This document shows, piece by piece, positions 8,232 through 17,272 of a stretch of DNA of 64,000 nucleotides (the stretch's first letter is position 1; each line of letters opens with the position of its first letter). The position numbers were made by a program, and so were the translations under genes. The DNA comes from Leucobacter sp. cx-328 (GTDB lineage Bacteria; Actinomycetota; Actinomycetes; Actinomycetales; Microbacteriaceae), in the NCBI RefSeq assembly GCF_014530035.1, contig NZ_JACVMX010000003.1, forward strand, positions 62,001-126,000, read 5' to 3'. Below the pieces are notes generated by a model. That model was not told where the DNA came from, searched no databases, and saw only the letters and a list, made by a program, of their open reading frames with translations.

Positions 8232-9659
8232 TTATCCGACGCCCTCAAGCATGTCGGTGTCGGTGTTGCCGATCCGCGCAATCACATCGGGGCGCTTCTG
8301 CTTGAGATAGACGAAGCGGGTGAGCGCCAAAATCATCGTGAGCAAGAAGAGGTACGGAATGACGTTCAGCGGGAACGCAGGCACGGGCCAAACGTTTGCA
8401 AAGAACACGTACGCCATTGCGACGACCGCGACGGTAGCGCAGAGGGTGACGAGCGCGCTCCGCATCTTCTCGCGGCGAACGTAGACGACACAAGCGATCG
8501 CGACAAGCGCGTACGCCACCATGTATCCGTAGGTTCCGTAGGTATCAACCCATACGACGATATCCATCGGGTGCACGCCGCAAGCGAGCAAGATGATATC
8601 GAGCACGATTGCTGCGGGACCAGCGATCAGCAGCACGCGATGCGGGGTAAGGTGCGTCTCGTGCGTGCGGCCGAAGCGCTCGGGGACAACGCCTTCCTTG
8701 CCCATGACGTAGACAATGCGACCAACCACGTTGAGCGGCGCAACAACGACAGCAAAGAACGATGCAGCTACACCGAATACGAGCAGTGGCGTGAACCAGA
8801 CGGGCATGCCGATCTTGTCAGAGATGGCCTGCAGCGGGCTTGCTACCTCGCCCAGCTCCTCGCCCAGTACGGCGATCTGCGTGTATGCGGCAAAGATATA
8901 CAGAATACCGACCGCTGCGGCACTCCACATGATTGCGCGGGGGATCGCGGTGTACGGGTTCTTTGCCTCGCGACCGAGCGCATCAGCCGAGGAGAAACCG
9001 ACGAAGCCGAGAATGCCGAGTACCATGCCCGCAGCAACACCCTGGAAGGGTGCGCCGGTCATTTTAAACTGCGCGGGATCCCATGCGTCGGGGCCAACAG
9101 CGATCAGTGCAACGACCAGCAGAACAAGGATGATCGCGAGCGAGACGAGCTCAAGCACGAGCGATACGCGAGCAGAGACTCGAATACCACGGATCGTGAA
9201 GAAGGTTGCGAGTCCGCCGATGATGACTGCGAGCGCAATCAGCCAAATGACGCCGTCCGCGGGAACCCCCAGCAAGGTGAGCAAGTCAGAGGTGTACGAC
9301 ACCGCGCCACCGAGCGAGCCGGCTGCGATGCCCCAGCAGCCAATAATGAGGGCGACACCAGCGATGTATGCGCCGGTCGGGCCGAGTCCCTTCGAAACGT
9401 AGGTGTACAGCGAGCCGGCCGAGGCGTTTTTCTTCGCAAAGACGGCCACGCACCAACCAACGCACAGAATGACGATCGTTGCGAGCAGGAACGACATCAT
9501 GGTGCCGTTGCCAGCGCCAACGAAGATTCCAGCTGCGGTGAAGGCCATGACGGCACTCGGGGCAATGTTGGCAATAGCCTGGGCAGAGAGCTCTGCGCCA
9601 GACATCACGCCCTGACGCAGGCCCGCATCTACGGGCGCTTGCCGTTCAGTAGTAGACAT
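8232..9659 (-). CDS. APC-superfamily amino-acid/amine permease
   Basis: A 475-residue integral membrane protein with about 12 hydrophobic helices. Family features of the APC superfamily are the N-terminal unwound-helix region (AIANIAPSAVMAFTAAGIFVGAG), FVGFSSADALGREAKNP in the middle, typical of the conserved loop after TM6, and GKEGVVPERFGRTH near residue 327. The substrate cannot be read from sequence; ethanolamine, amines or amino acids are plausible. It lies 48 bases downstream of the alcohol dehydrogenase on the same strand and probably forms an operon with it. The GAAGGAG ribosome site is about 14 bases from the ATG, an unusually long spacing. Confidence 0.88.
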   Translation of the reverse strand: MSTTERQAPVDAGLRQGVMSGAELSAQAIANIAPSAVMAFTAAGIFVGAGNGTMMSFLLATIVILCVGWCVAVFAKKNASAGSLYTYVSKGLGPTGAYIAGVALIIGCWGIAAGSLGGAVSYTSDLLTLLGVPADGVIWLIALAVIIGGLATFFTIRGIRVSARVSLVLELVSLAIILVLLVVALIAVGPDAWDPAQFKMTGAPFQGVAAGMVLGILGFVGFSSADALGREAKNPYTAIPRAIMWSAAAVGILYIFAAYTQIAVLGEELGEVASPLQAISDKIGMPVWFTPLLVFGVAASFFAVVVAPLNVVGRIVYVMGKEGVVPERFGRTHETHLTPHRVLLIAGPAAIVLDIILLACGVHPMDIVVWVDTYGTYGYMVAYALVAIACVVYVRREKMRSALVTLCATVAVVAMAYVFFANVWPVPAFPLNVIPYLFLLTMILALTRFVYLKQKRPDVIARIGNTDTDMLEGVG

Positions 9660-9707
9660 GAAAATGAATCACTCTCCTTCGAGTGGTCTAAATATCTCGG
9701 AGGAGAC

Positions 9708-10811
9708 TTACGGGATGAGCAGCGTGCGAAGAACGCCGCCTGCTTCGAGATCATCGAGCGCTTCTGCTGCGTCTTCCAGGCGACGTCGGCCTGAGATGAG
9801 CGGATCGAGCTTCAGCTGACCATCCATGTAACGGTCCACGAGCGCGGGGATATCGATCGAGGGGCGTACCGAGCCGTAGTTCGAGCCGAGGATTCGCTGG
9901 TCTGCCTCGGCGAGCACGAGGGGCTCGAACGAGGCCTTTGCGCCGGTCGGCGGCAGACCAACGATGACTGCAGCGCCACCAAGGCCGAGCATGCGGATCG
10001 ACTGCTCAGTCGTGATCGTGCGGCCGATTGCATCGAATGCGTAGTCCACACCGTCAGGTACGAGCGCGAAGAGCTGCTCGACAACATCACCGTTCGCGGC
10101 GTCGATGCGGTCAGTGGCGCCGAACTGCAGTGCCATCGCGGTCTTCTCGGGCAGCAAATCGATTGCGATGATGCGTTCTGCGCCAGCAAGCTTTGCACCC
10201 TGTACGACGTTGAGGCCAACGCCACCACAGCCAATCACGGCGACGGTCGAGCCGGGCTCGACAGCAGCAGTGTTCAGCACGGCGCCAACGCCGGTCGCGA
10301 CCGCACAACCGACAACTGCGATCACATCGAGTGGCGCGTCATCGCGCACCTTAACTGCGCCGGATACCGGCACAACAACCTCTTCTGCGAACGATGAGAC
10401 ACTCAGGTAGTGACGCAATGATTCACCGGTCTCTGCATTGGTCAGTCGCGAAGTACCGTCGAAAAGCGAGCCGGTGGCGTTGTTCACCTCGACGACCTTC
10501 TGGCAGCGCGCCTCGTGCCCCTGGAGGCAGTAGCGGCACTCGCCACAGGGCGGAACCCAGCTCAGGACGACGTGATCACCAACGGCGAGCGAGGTGACGC
10601 CCTCACCGAGCTCGACCACCACGCCAGAGCCCTCATGTCCCATAACGAGCGGTGCGGGTGCATCCCACTCGCCACGCTTGACGTGCAGATCCGAGTGACA
10701 CACACCGGCCGCGGCAATCTTCACACGAACTTCACCTGCCTTCGGGCCAGCAAGCTCTGCTTCAACGACCTCTACACGCGTGTCTGGGTCGCGAAATACG
10801 ACAGCCTTCAT
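9708..10811 (-). CDS. Zinc-dependent alcohol dehydrogenase (MDR family)
   Basis: A 367-residue medium-chain dehydrogenase. Catalytic zinc ligands are seen as Cys38 (GVCHSD) and His59 (GHEGSG), with a third Cys near 169. Structural zinc cysteines are Cys89, 92, 95 and 103. The Rossmann fold has GCGGVGLNVVQGAKLAGA at about 200, followed by an IAIDLL acid that suggests NAD preference. It resembles class III-like and aryl-alcohol dehydrogenases of actinobacteria, but the substrate is not determinable. A GGAGGAATGACC ribosome site supports the ATG. It is the first gene of a two-gene operon with the permease and is divergent from a PucR regulator that may control it. Confidence 0.9.
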   Translation of the reverse strand: MKAVVFRDPDTRVEVVEAELAGPKAGEVRVKIAAAGVCHSDLHVKRGEWDAPAPLVMGHEGSGVVVELGEGVTSLAVGDHVVLSWVPPCGECRYCLQGHEARCQKVVEVNNATGSLFDGTSRLTNAETGESLRHYLSVSSFAEEVVVPVSGAVKVRDDAPLDVIAVVGCAVATGVGAVLNTAAVEPGSTVAVIGCGGVGLNVVQGAKLAGAERIIAIDLLPEKTAMALQFGATDRIDAANGDVVEQLFALVPDGVDYAFDAIGRTITTEQSIRMLGLGGAAVIVGLPPTGAKASFEPLVLAEADQRILGSNYGSVRPSIDIPALVDRYMDGQLKLDPLISGRRRLEDAAEALDDLEAGGVLRTLLIP

Positions 10812-10903
10812 TGGTCATTCCTCCATTGGATACTGTTCGCGCTGCTCATTCAGCGCGAGGCTACTCCGAGATCGTACGTACCGTTTACGCGCTTTGTCGC
10901 TGT

Positions 10904-10913
10904 ACCAATTGGT
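10904..10913. promoter_or_regulatory. Palindrome ACCAATTGGT between adh and pucR-type gene
   Basis: A perfect 10-bp palindrome lies in the 143-bp divergent intergenic region, just upstream of the likely -35 of the regulator gene and about 100 bases upstream of the dehydrogenase. It is a candidate operator for the PucR-type protein; this is inference from position only. Confidence 0.35.
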
Positions 10914-10918
10914 GAATC

Positions 10919-10948
10919 TTGTCCAGAACGAGTTGCATTTGGTACATT
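10919..10948 (+). promoter_or_regulatory. Candidate promoter giving a leaderless PucR mRNA
   Basis: TTGTCC (10919-10924) and TACATT (10943-10948), separated by 18 bases, resemble a sigma-70-type promoter. The start ATG at 10955 lies seven bases after the -10, the expected transcription start, so the mRNA would be leaderless. No purine-rich ribosome site precedes this ATG. Confidence 0.45.
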
Positions 10949-10954
10949 CACTAC

Positions 10955-12406
10955 ATGGCACTTACCGTATCGGCTGTTACTCGCGCCGTGCGAGGCGCGT
11001 TCATTTCGCAGGGGCTATCGAGCCTGAGTCCCATTGATAGTGTGACCGCGCACGAGGACCTCGTCGTGGTCGGCAACCCCGGCTATTCGACACTCATTAC
11101 CGGCGACATTGACGCGCTACTCACGCGAGTAGATGCAAGCCCGGAGAACGTGCGCCTCTTTGCAAACACCGTCTGGGTGTCCTTTGCCGACACCCCGAAG
11201 ATACGATCCGAGCTGGCCGCACGCGGACTCAACGCCATCCTCGGGTGCGCGCTCGATGCAGACGCACTCCATGCCTCAATCACAGCACTTCTCGTTGAGG
11301 ACCGCGCCGCGTCTGACCGCCTCGTCTCCGGCGGCATGAAGGTACTCACGCAGGCAGCGCGCCGAGGGGGAGTTACCGCCGTCATCGCTGAACTCACGCA
11401 CCGCGTCAACGGCTGGGCGGTGTTGCTCGACCCACAGGGTCAATTAATTGCAAGTGCCGGAGCGGGCCGCTTGCACATCACCGATGCCTCGGCCGTCGCA
11501 CTCGGCCGCCCCGTGCGCGTGCGCCATGAGGGGCTGCAGATTCATCAGGTCGGATCAGACCGCGACATTGCGGGGTACCTGGTCATTGCCACCCGGTCGG
11601 GCACAATGAGTCATGCACGCGATCTTGCTTCGCTCGCTGCCGAACTGTGCGACTTACTCCTGCGTACGCACGACCCGTCCCGGACGGACCACCTTGGGCG
11701 CGAGGCCCTCATGAAGACTCTGCTCGAAGGTGGGCCCGCAGCGCTAGAACTCCTGCGCAGGTGGGGTGTTCACGAGCACACGCTGACCGCATTCGCGCTC
11801 GGCTCTCGCTCACGCACGATCGACGCGGAGCGAATCCTGCGACGCTGGCTCCACGAGATGGGCGCCGAGTACGTGTTCGCCTCACGCGGCGGAAGGATGT
11901 TGGGCTTCGTGCGTGAAGACCTGGTGCCAAACCTCCTGCAGCGAGTGGAGGAGCTGCGGCCGGTTGCCGGGCAACGATTGCACGCGGGAGTTGGCACAGC
12001 TGCACCAGGCGACAACCTGTCACACTCGGCAAGCCAGGCCTTGCAAGCACTTGAAACCGCGCTCGACGACGGGCAAACCGTGGTGCATTACGAGCGTGTG
12101 TCCTCGGTATCACTGGTGCTCGGTGCGCTCGCTGAGACCCCGCGTGCGCAGCTTGCGCAGGTGCTCGACCCGCTCCGGGATGAGCGTGGCATTCACGGCG
12201 ATCTCACGGCAACCCTGCGCGTGTTCCTCGCCGAGAACGGACGACACCGAGCGAGCGCGGATCGCCTTGGCATCCACCGCCAGACACTGACGACGCGTCT
12301 GCAGCGGGTAGAAGACCTCACCGGGCTGACGCTCGATCAGGTTGATGACCGAACGACAGCCTGGCTCGCGCTGCGAGCCATTGATGGCGAGGGAGTGCTT
12401 CGTTAG
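10955..12406 (+). CDS. PucR-family transcriptional regulator
   Basis: A 483-residue cytosolic regulator. The first ~130 residues form a PucR-type N-terminal sensing domain, the middle (about 130-390) holds a GAF/GGDEF-like region, and the last ~65 residues (TLRVFLAENGRHRASADRLG, then IHRQTLTTRLQRVEDLTGLT) form the PucR C-terminal helix-turn-helix. PucR proteins usually control purine, amino-acid or amine catabolism next door. The divergent dehydrogenase-permease operon is the obvious target. The ATG at 10955 is preferred over an upstream TTG at 10919 because the latter overlaps the probable promoter. Its TAG stop overlaps the ctaA stop codon on the opposite strand. Confidence 0.88.
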   Translation: MALTVSAVTRAVRGAFISQGLSSLSPIDSVTAHEDLVVVGNPGYSTLITGDIDALLTRVDASPENVRLFANTVWVSFADTPKIRSELAARGLNAILGCALDADALHASITALLVEDRAASDRLVSGGMKVLTQAARRGGVTAVIAELTHRVNGWAVLLDPQGQLIASAGAGRLHITDASAVALGRPVRVRHEGLQIHQVGSDRDIAGYLVIATRSGTMSHARDLASLAAELCDLLLRTHDPSRTDHLGREALMKTLLEGGPAALELLRRWGVHEHTLTAFALGSRSRTIDAERILRRWLHEMGAEYVFASRGGRMLGFVREDLVPNLLQRVEELRPVAGQRLHAGVGTAAPGDNLSHSASQALQALETALDDGQTVVHYERVSSVSLVLGALAETPRAQLAQVLDPLRDERGIHGDLTATLRVFLAENGRHRASADRLGIHRQTLTTRLQRVEDLTGLTLDQVDDRTTAWLALRAIDGEGVLR

Positions 12407-13353
12407 TTTGCTGCGACCGGCACTGACTCCACAGGCGCATCAATGGGTGAGGTGTTTGGGCGCTTCAGCGACAGCATTGCGGCCGTCATTGTCGCGACGC
12501 TGAGTGCAGCGAGCACCATGTGTACACCAACAACGAGAGCGGGGAGTCCGTTGCGTGCCTGGTAAATACCAACAAGGATCTGCACAAACACGAGGAGCGC
12601 AAGCGTGACAGCCCACTTCGCGGTTGGCAGCTTCTTCGCAATTGACCAGACCATCAGGATCACCAGGAGCGTACCGGTGATGTAGCCAGGCCATGCATGG
12701 AGGTGTGCGAGGAAGCTCGCGTCAAAGCCGTTGCGGATGACGTTTTCATCGCCCGAGTGCGGGCCGCTGGCCGTAGTGAGCACACCCATGATGATCAGGA
12801 TCGCCATTCCGAGCGTCGAGACGTGGGAAAGAATCGCGTAGCCCTTGGGTACGACGCGCACGCGGGGACCAGCCGGCTGCTTCATCAGGACGACATACGC
12901 TGCGGCGATGCCAATGATGATGAGACTCACGATGTAATGGAAGCCAACGAGGAACGCAGCGAGGTCAACCCAAACCACTACGCCACCAACGAACGCCTGC
13001 AGGAGCACAAGGCTGAGAACGAGCCAAGAGAGAATTGAGAGATCGCGGCGCTGTGCGCGGATCCGCCGTGTGAGAATCACTACAGCGAGTGCCGCGATGA
13101 GGAGCGGCCCGCTAATGGTTCGGTTGCCAAACTCGATGAGCGAGTGATAGCTCAACTCAGCAGTCGGGACAAGCGATCCCGGAGTGCAGAGCGGCCACTC
13201 GGTACAGCCGAGGCCGGAGCCTGTCAGGCGAACGGCTCCACCCGTTGCGATGATCAGCACGTTCAAGAGGAATGAGATCCAGGCGAACGTCTTCAATGTG
13301 CGGGGGAGTCGCACTTCTGACACTTGGTGCTCCTTATATAGGCGCTCATCCAT
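12403..13353 (-). CDS. ctaA: Heme A synthase
   Basis: A 316-residue integral membrane protein with eight hydrophobic helices that oxidises heme O (from CtaB) to heme A for the cytochrome aa3 oxidase. Characteristic segments are GGAVRLTGSGLGCTEWPLC near residue 38, FGNRTISGP near 75, WVDLAAFLVGFHYIVS near 127, and LAHLHAWPGYI near 217; the histidines in the last two are heme ligands in the family. It is divergent from the suf operon, a common actinobacterial arrangement. The convergent stop codons of ctaA and the PucR gene overlap by two bases, leaving no room for a terminator. Confidence 0.95.
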   Translation of the reverse strand: MDERLYKEHQVSEVRLPRTLKTFAWISFLLNVLIIATGGAVRLTGSGLGCTEWPLCTPGSLVPTAELSYHSLIEFGNRTISGPLLIAALAVVILTRRIRAQRRDLSILSWLVLSLVLLQAFVGGVVVWVDLAAFLVGFHYIVSLIIIGIAAAYVVLMKQPAGPRVRVVPKGYAILSHVSTLGMAILIIMGVLTTASGPHSGDENVIRNGFDASFLAHLHAWPGYITGTLLVILMVWSIAKKLPTAKWAVTLALLVFVQILVGIYQARNGLPALVVGVHMVLAALSVATMTAAMLSLKRPNTSPIDAPVESVPVAAN

Positions 13354-13576
13354 CTCGACTGCACTTGCGCGCCCCCCACCAGATTGTCAGTGGGAACCTG
13401 TAGAGTGATGAGTTGTGGTTGAGAACGATTCAGCCCCTCAGCGAATTCGCAGAGGCGGCCGTTCAACGCCCAGACTACTGCACCGCTGCAGGGAATTAGC
13501 TCTACGAGATAGTGCCCAAGCGCGGTGCATCCCGCGAGCTAAGATCCCGCGCAAGACGATGAATGAGGGAGTGATC
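13354..13576. promoter_or_regulatory. Divergent promoter region of ctaA and the suf operon
   Basis: The 223 bases between ctaA and sufB contain no gene I can support. An in-frame GTG-initiated extension of sufB from 13415 is open but unlike any SufB. A GAGGGA ribosome site at 13565-13570 decides the sufB start. No sufR gene, the usual repressor gene at this position in many actinobacteria, is present, and I see no convincing operator palindrome. Confidence 0.5.
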
Positions 13577-14995
13577 ATGTCTGAAGTGCTGATCGACCGG
13601 CCAGAGCTTGAAGGGCTCGGCCAGTACGAATTCGGCTGGCACGACAGCGACGCAGCCGGCGAGGCCGCGAAGCGCGGCCTGAACGAAGACGTTGTACGCA
13701 ATATTTCTGGCCTGAAGAACGAGCCCGAGTGGATGCTCGAGCGCCGCCTCAAGGCCCTCCAGATCTTCGGTCGCAAACCGATGCCGACCTGGGGTGCAGA
13801 CCTCACCGGTATCGATTTCGACAACATCAAGTACTTCGTGCGTTCGACTGAAAAGCAGGCGACGACGTGGGAAGATCTTCCCGACGAAATCAAGGACACG
13901 TACGAGAAGCTCGGCATCCCCGAGGCTGAACGTCAGCGTCTCGTCGCGGGTGTTGCTGCTCAGTACGAGTCGGAGGTCGTGTACCACCAGATCCGCGAGG
14001 ATCTCGAGGCTCAGGGCGTGCTCTTCCTCGATACCGACACCGCTCTCCGCGAGCACCCTGAAATCTTCCAGGAGTACTTCGGCACCGTTATCCCCTCGGG
14101 CGATAACAAGTTCGCTGCGCTGAACACTGCGGTCTGGTCGGGTGGCTCGTTCGTCTATGTCCCCAAGGGCGTTCACGTAGAGATCCCGCTCCAGGCGTAC
14201 TTCCGTATCAACACGGAAAACATGGGTCAGTTCGAGCGCACCCTCATCATCGCTGACGAGGGCAGCTACGTGCACTACATCGAGGGTTGCACCGCTCCGA
14301 TCTACAAGTCAGACTCGCTGCACTCGGCAGTCGTCGAAATCATCGTGAAGAAGAACGCTCGCGTTCGTTACACGACGATCCAGAACTGGTCGAACAACGT
14401 GTACAACCTCGTCACCAAGCGTGCAATTGCTGAAGAGGGCGCGACCATGGAGTGGGTCGATGGCAACATCGGCTCGAAGGTCACCATGAAGTACCCGTCG
14501 ATCTACCTCGCAGGCGAGCACGCAAAGGGCGAGACCCTTTCTGTAGCCTTCGCTGGCCCCGGCCAGCACCAGGACGCGGGCGCGAAGATGATTCACATGG
14601 CTCCCCACACGAAGTCTTCGATCCTCTCGAAGTCGATCGCTCGTGGCGGCGGCCGCACCGGTTACCGTGGCGAGGTTCGTGTTGACGCAAACGCGCACCA
14701 CGCAGCGAACTCAGTCGTGTGTGACGCGCTCCTCGTTGACACCATTTCGCGTTCGGACACGTACCCCGCGATTGATATTCGTACGGACGATGCAGTGCTT
14801 GCGCACGAGGCAACCGTGACGCGCGTGAGCGAAGACCAGCTCTTCTACCTCATGAGCCGCGGCCTCTCGGAAGAAGAAGCAATGGCAATGATCGTTCGCG
14901 GCTTCATCGAGCCGATCGCGCGCGAGCTCCCCATGGAGTACGCGCTCGAGCTGAACAAGCTCATCGAAATGAGCATGGAAGGATCCGTCGGTTAA
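13577..14995 (+). CDS. sufB: Fe-S cluster assembly scaffold subunit SufB
   Basis: A 472-residue cytosolic protein, the core of the SufBC2D scaffold on which iron-sulfur clusters are built. It carries the typical SufB order: N-terminal helical region with [18 protein letters not shown], then the beta-helix with [20 protein letters not shown], the conserved EGCTAP cysteine motif, [14 protein letters not shown], and the C-terminal [17 protein letters not shown]. The ATG at 13577 follows a GAGGGA site six bases upstream. The sufB-sufD-Rieske-sufC-SufT genes are separated by 2-9 bases or overlap, so they form one operon. Confidence 0.97.
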   Translation: MSEVLIDRPELEGLGQYEFGWHDSDAAGEAAKRGLNEDVVRNISGLKNEPEWMLERRLKALQIFGRKPMPTWGADLTGIDFDNIKYFVRSTEKQATTWEDLPDEIKDTYEKLGIPEAERQRLVAGVAAQYESEVVYHQIREDLEAQGVLFLDTDTALREHPEIFQEYFGTVIPSGDNKFAALNTAVWSGGSFVYVPKGVHVEIPLQAYFRINTENMGQFERTLIIADEGSYVHYIEGCTAPIYKSDSLHSAVVEIIVKKNARVRYTTIQNWSNNVYNLVTKRAIAEEGATMEWVDGNIGSKVTMKYPSIYLAGEHAKGETLSVAFAGPGQHQDAGAKMIHMAPHTKSSILSKSIARGGGRTGYRGEVRVDANAHHAANSVVCDALLVDTISRSDTYPAIDIRTDDAVLAHEATVTRVSEDQLFYLMSRGLSEEEAMAMIVRGFIEPIARELPMEYALELNKLIEMSMEGSVG

Positions 14996-14997
14996 TC

Positions 14998-16176
14998 ATG
15001 TCGAATCTTCAGACTGAACAGCTCGGTTTCAAGGCGCACAGCGATGGCGACTGGGACAACCGTGCACCCATTCAGACTCGTTCGGACCGCTTCAAGTCGA
15101 CCACCCTCGCGGACTTCCCGGCAGTGACCGGTCGTGAGGTCAACTGGAAGTTCACCCCGATCGCCCAGATTAAGCACCTGCTCACTGGCGACCTCAACGG
15201 CGCAGCGACCACACTCGAGATCTCTGACGCCGCTGGCGTGACGGTCACCGAGGTTGCAATGGACTCGGAGCTCGTCGGCCGCGCCGGCATCCCCGAGGAC
15301 CAGGCAGCAGCAAACGCATGGGGACAGGTTGCAGCGGCACAGCGCATCCTCCTCACGAGCGAAGAGCACCAGACCGTCGTTGTGAAGCGCACCGCGCTTT
15401 CGACCGACGCGACCGCCGCTCACACCGTGATCGAGACTGCGCCGCACGCGCAGGCGCTCGTCATCATCGAGAACTCGGGCGACGCGAACCTTACGGAGAC
15501 CGTCGAGATCGTCGTCGGTGAAGCTTCGAAGTTGACTGTCGTTTCGATCCACGAGTGGAACGAAAACGCGATTCACCTGGCAAGCCACAACGCGACCATC
15601 GGCCGCGACGGCGACCTCCAGCACATCGTTGTTTCGCTCGGCGGCAAGGTCGTTCGCGTCAACCCGACGCTGCACCTTGACGGCCAGGGCGCAAACGGCG
15701 AGGCATACGGCGCATACTTCGCTGACGCAGGCCAGCACCTCGAGCACCAGGTCTACATCGACCACAACGCACCCAACACCCGCAGTCGCGTGGTGTACAA
15801 GGGAGCGCTGCAGGGCGAGGGCGCACACGCTGTCTGGATCGGCGATGTCCTGATCCGCCGCGTTGCTGCCGGCACCGACAGCTACGAAGAGAACCGTAAC
15901 CTGACCCTCACCGAGGGCACGCGCACCGACTCGATCCCGAACCTCGAGATCGAAACCGGTGACATCGCGGGCGCAGGTCACGCTTCAACCACCGGTCGTT
16001 TCGATGAAGAGCACATCTTCTACCTCCAGAGCCGTGGCATCTCGGAAGATGAGGCGCGCAAGCTTGTTGTGCGTGGCTTCCTCTTCGACGTGATCCAGCG
16101 CATCGGCAACGAGCAGGTTGAGGAGCGCCTCCAGGCTGCGATTGACGCTGAGCTCCAGCAGAGCGTGCTCGCATAA
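14998..16176 (+). CDS. sufD: Fe-S cluster assembly subunit SufD
   Basis: A 392-residue paralogue of SufB that completes the SufBC2D complex and takes part in iron entry. The central beta-helix and the C-terminal HASTTGRFDEEHIFYLQSRG, followed by ISEDEARKLVVRGFLFDV, are typical of SufD. The ATG lies two bases after the sufB stop. No sufS desulfurase or sufU sulfur carrier is found in this operon, so sulfur must come from genes elsewhere. Confidence 0.96.
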   Translation: MSNLQTEQLGFKAHSDGDWDNRAPIQTRSDRFKSTTLADFPAVTGREVNWKFTPIAQIKHLLTGDLNGAATTLEISDAAGVTVTEVAMDSELVGRAGIPEDQAAANAWGQVAAAQRILLTSEEHQTVVVKRTALSTDATAAHTVIETAPHAQALVIIENSGDANLTETVEIVVGEASKLTVVSIHEWNENAIHLASHNATIGRDGDLQHIVVSLGGKVVRVNPTLHLDGQGANGEAYGAYFADAGQHLEHQVYIDHNAPNTRSRVVYKGALQGEGAHAVWIGDVLIRRVAAGTDSYEENRNLTLTEGTRTDSIPNLEIETGDIAGAGHASTTGRFDEEHIFYLQSRGISEDEARKLVVRGFLFDVIQRIGNEQVEERLQAAIDAELQQSVLA

Positions 16177-16508
16177 TGGCACGTCTCAAGGCACTCGATC
16201 TGAGCGACCTCACCCAAGACCAGGCCGTACGCGTCGAGCTCGATGGAGTTCCCATGGCGATCGTGCTTGATAATCAGGGTGTGGTGCACGCTATAGGTGA
16301 TACCTGCAGCCACGGTCAGATCAGCCTCTCGGAGGGCTTCGTCGAGGGCAATACCCTCGAGTGCTGGGCGCACGGATCGGCGTTCGATCTCTGCACCGGC
16401 GTTCCTCAGAATCTTCCGGCATACGAGCCGGTACCCGTTTACGTCGTCGAAATTGAAGACGGCACTGTTTACATTGACCCCCACGTTACGAAAGAGATTG
16501 AAGCATGA
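16176..16508 (+). CDS. Rieske-type [2Fe-2S] ferredoxin in the suf operon
   Basis: A 110-residue small Rieske protein like the ferredoxin subunits of non-heme oxygenases and NirD. The cluster ligands are visible: Cys44-x-His46 ([11 protein letters not shown]) and Cys63-x2-His66 (CWAHGSAF). It starts on the last base of the sufD stop codon region and overlaps sufC by four bases, so it is firmly part of the operon. Its role in cluster assembly is not settled for the family; an electron donor for Fe-S assembly is an inference from position. Such genes occur at this place in many actinobacterial suf operons. Confidence 0.93.
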   Translation: MARLKALDLSDLTQDQAVRVELDGVPMAIVLDNQGVVHAIGDTCSHGQISLSEGFVEGNTLECWAHGSAFDLCTGVPQNLPAYEPVPVYVVEIEDGTVYIDPHVTKEIEA

Positions 16509-17263
16509 CTTCCGTTCTTGAGATCAAGGATCTGCACGTCAGCGTTGAGACCGAGCAGGGTCCCAAGCCCATCCTGAAGGGCGTGAACCTCACGATCCGT
16601 AAGGGTGAAACCCACGCAATCATGGGCCCCAACGGCTCGGGCAAGTCGACTCTCGCATACGCGATTGCCGGCCACCCCCGCTACGAAATCACCGGCGGCC
16701 AGATCATCCTCGACGGCGAAGACGTCACCGAGATGGAAGCTGACGAGCGTGCACAGGCTGGCCTGTTCCTCGCTATGCAGTACCCCGTCGAGATCCCCGG
16801 CGTGACCAACGCAAACTTCCTCCGCACCGCGAAGACCGCTATTGATGGCGAAGCTCCCGCGATCCGCACCTGGATGAAGGACGTCAAGGAAGCGATGGGC
16901 AACCTTCGCATGGACGAGTCCTTCGCTGCACGCAACGTCAACGAGGGTTTCTCGGGTGGCGAGAAGAAGCGCAACGAGATTCTTCAGCTTGAGCTCCTCA
17001 AGCCGAAGTTCGCAGTGCTCGACGAGACCGACTCGGGCCTCGACGTTGATGCGTTGAAGATCGTTTCGGAGGGCGTGAACCGCGCGATGGACAACACCGG
17101 TCTCGGTGTTCTGCTCATCACGCACTACACCCGCATCCTGCGTTACATTAAGCCTGACTTCGTTCACGTCTTCGTGAACGGTCGCGTTGCTGAGCAGGGT
17201 GGTCCGGAGCTCGCAGATCGACTTGAAGAAGAGGGTTACGACCGCTTCCTCACCGAGGCGTAA
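16505..17263 (+). CDS. sufC: Fe-S assembly ATPase SufC
   Basis: A 252-residue ABC-type ATPase that drives conformational change of the SufB-SufD scaffold. Walker A is GPNGSGKST near residue 40, the signature is [14 protein letters not shown] near 151, and the Walker B region is the SufC-specific [17 protein letters not shown]. The length matches the family. Its ATG overlaps the preceding stop by four bases. Confidence 0.97.
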   Translation: MTSVLEIKDLHVSVETEQGPKPILKGVNLTIRKGETHAIMGPNGSGKSTLAYAIAGHPRYEITGGQIILDGEDVTEMEADERAQAGLFLAMQYPVEIPGVTNANFLRTAKTAIDGEAPAIRTWMKDVKEAMGNLRMDESFAARNVNEGFSGGEKKRNEILQLELLKPKFAVLDETDSGLDVDALKIVSEGVNRAMDNTGLGVLLITHYTRILRYIKPDFVHVFVNGRVAEQGGPELADRLEEEGYDRFLTEA

Positions 17264-17272
17264 ACTACCCTT

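Noticed and set aside
8571-9794. A 407-codon plus-strand frame opposite the amino-acid permease.
   Set aside because: It is an antisense shadow of a clear APC permease gene; no family motif, extreme Asp/Glu/Arg composition and no ribosome site.
13415-13576. 54-codon extension of SufB.
   Set aside because: Sequence unlike any SufB N-terminus; a good ribosome site supports the ATG at 13577.
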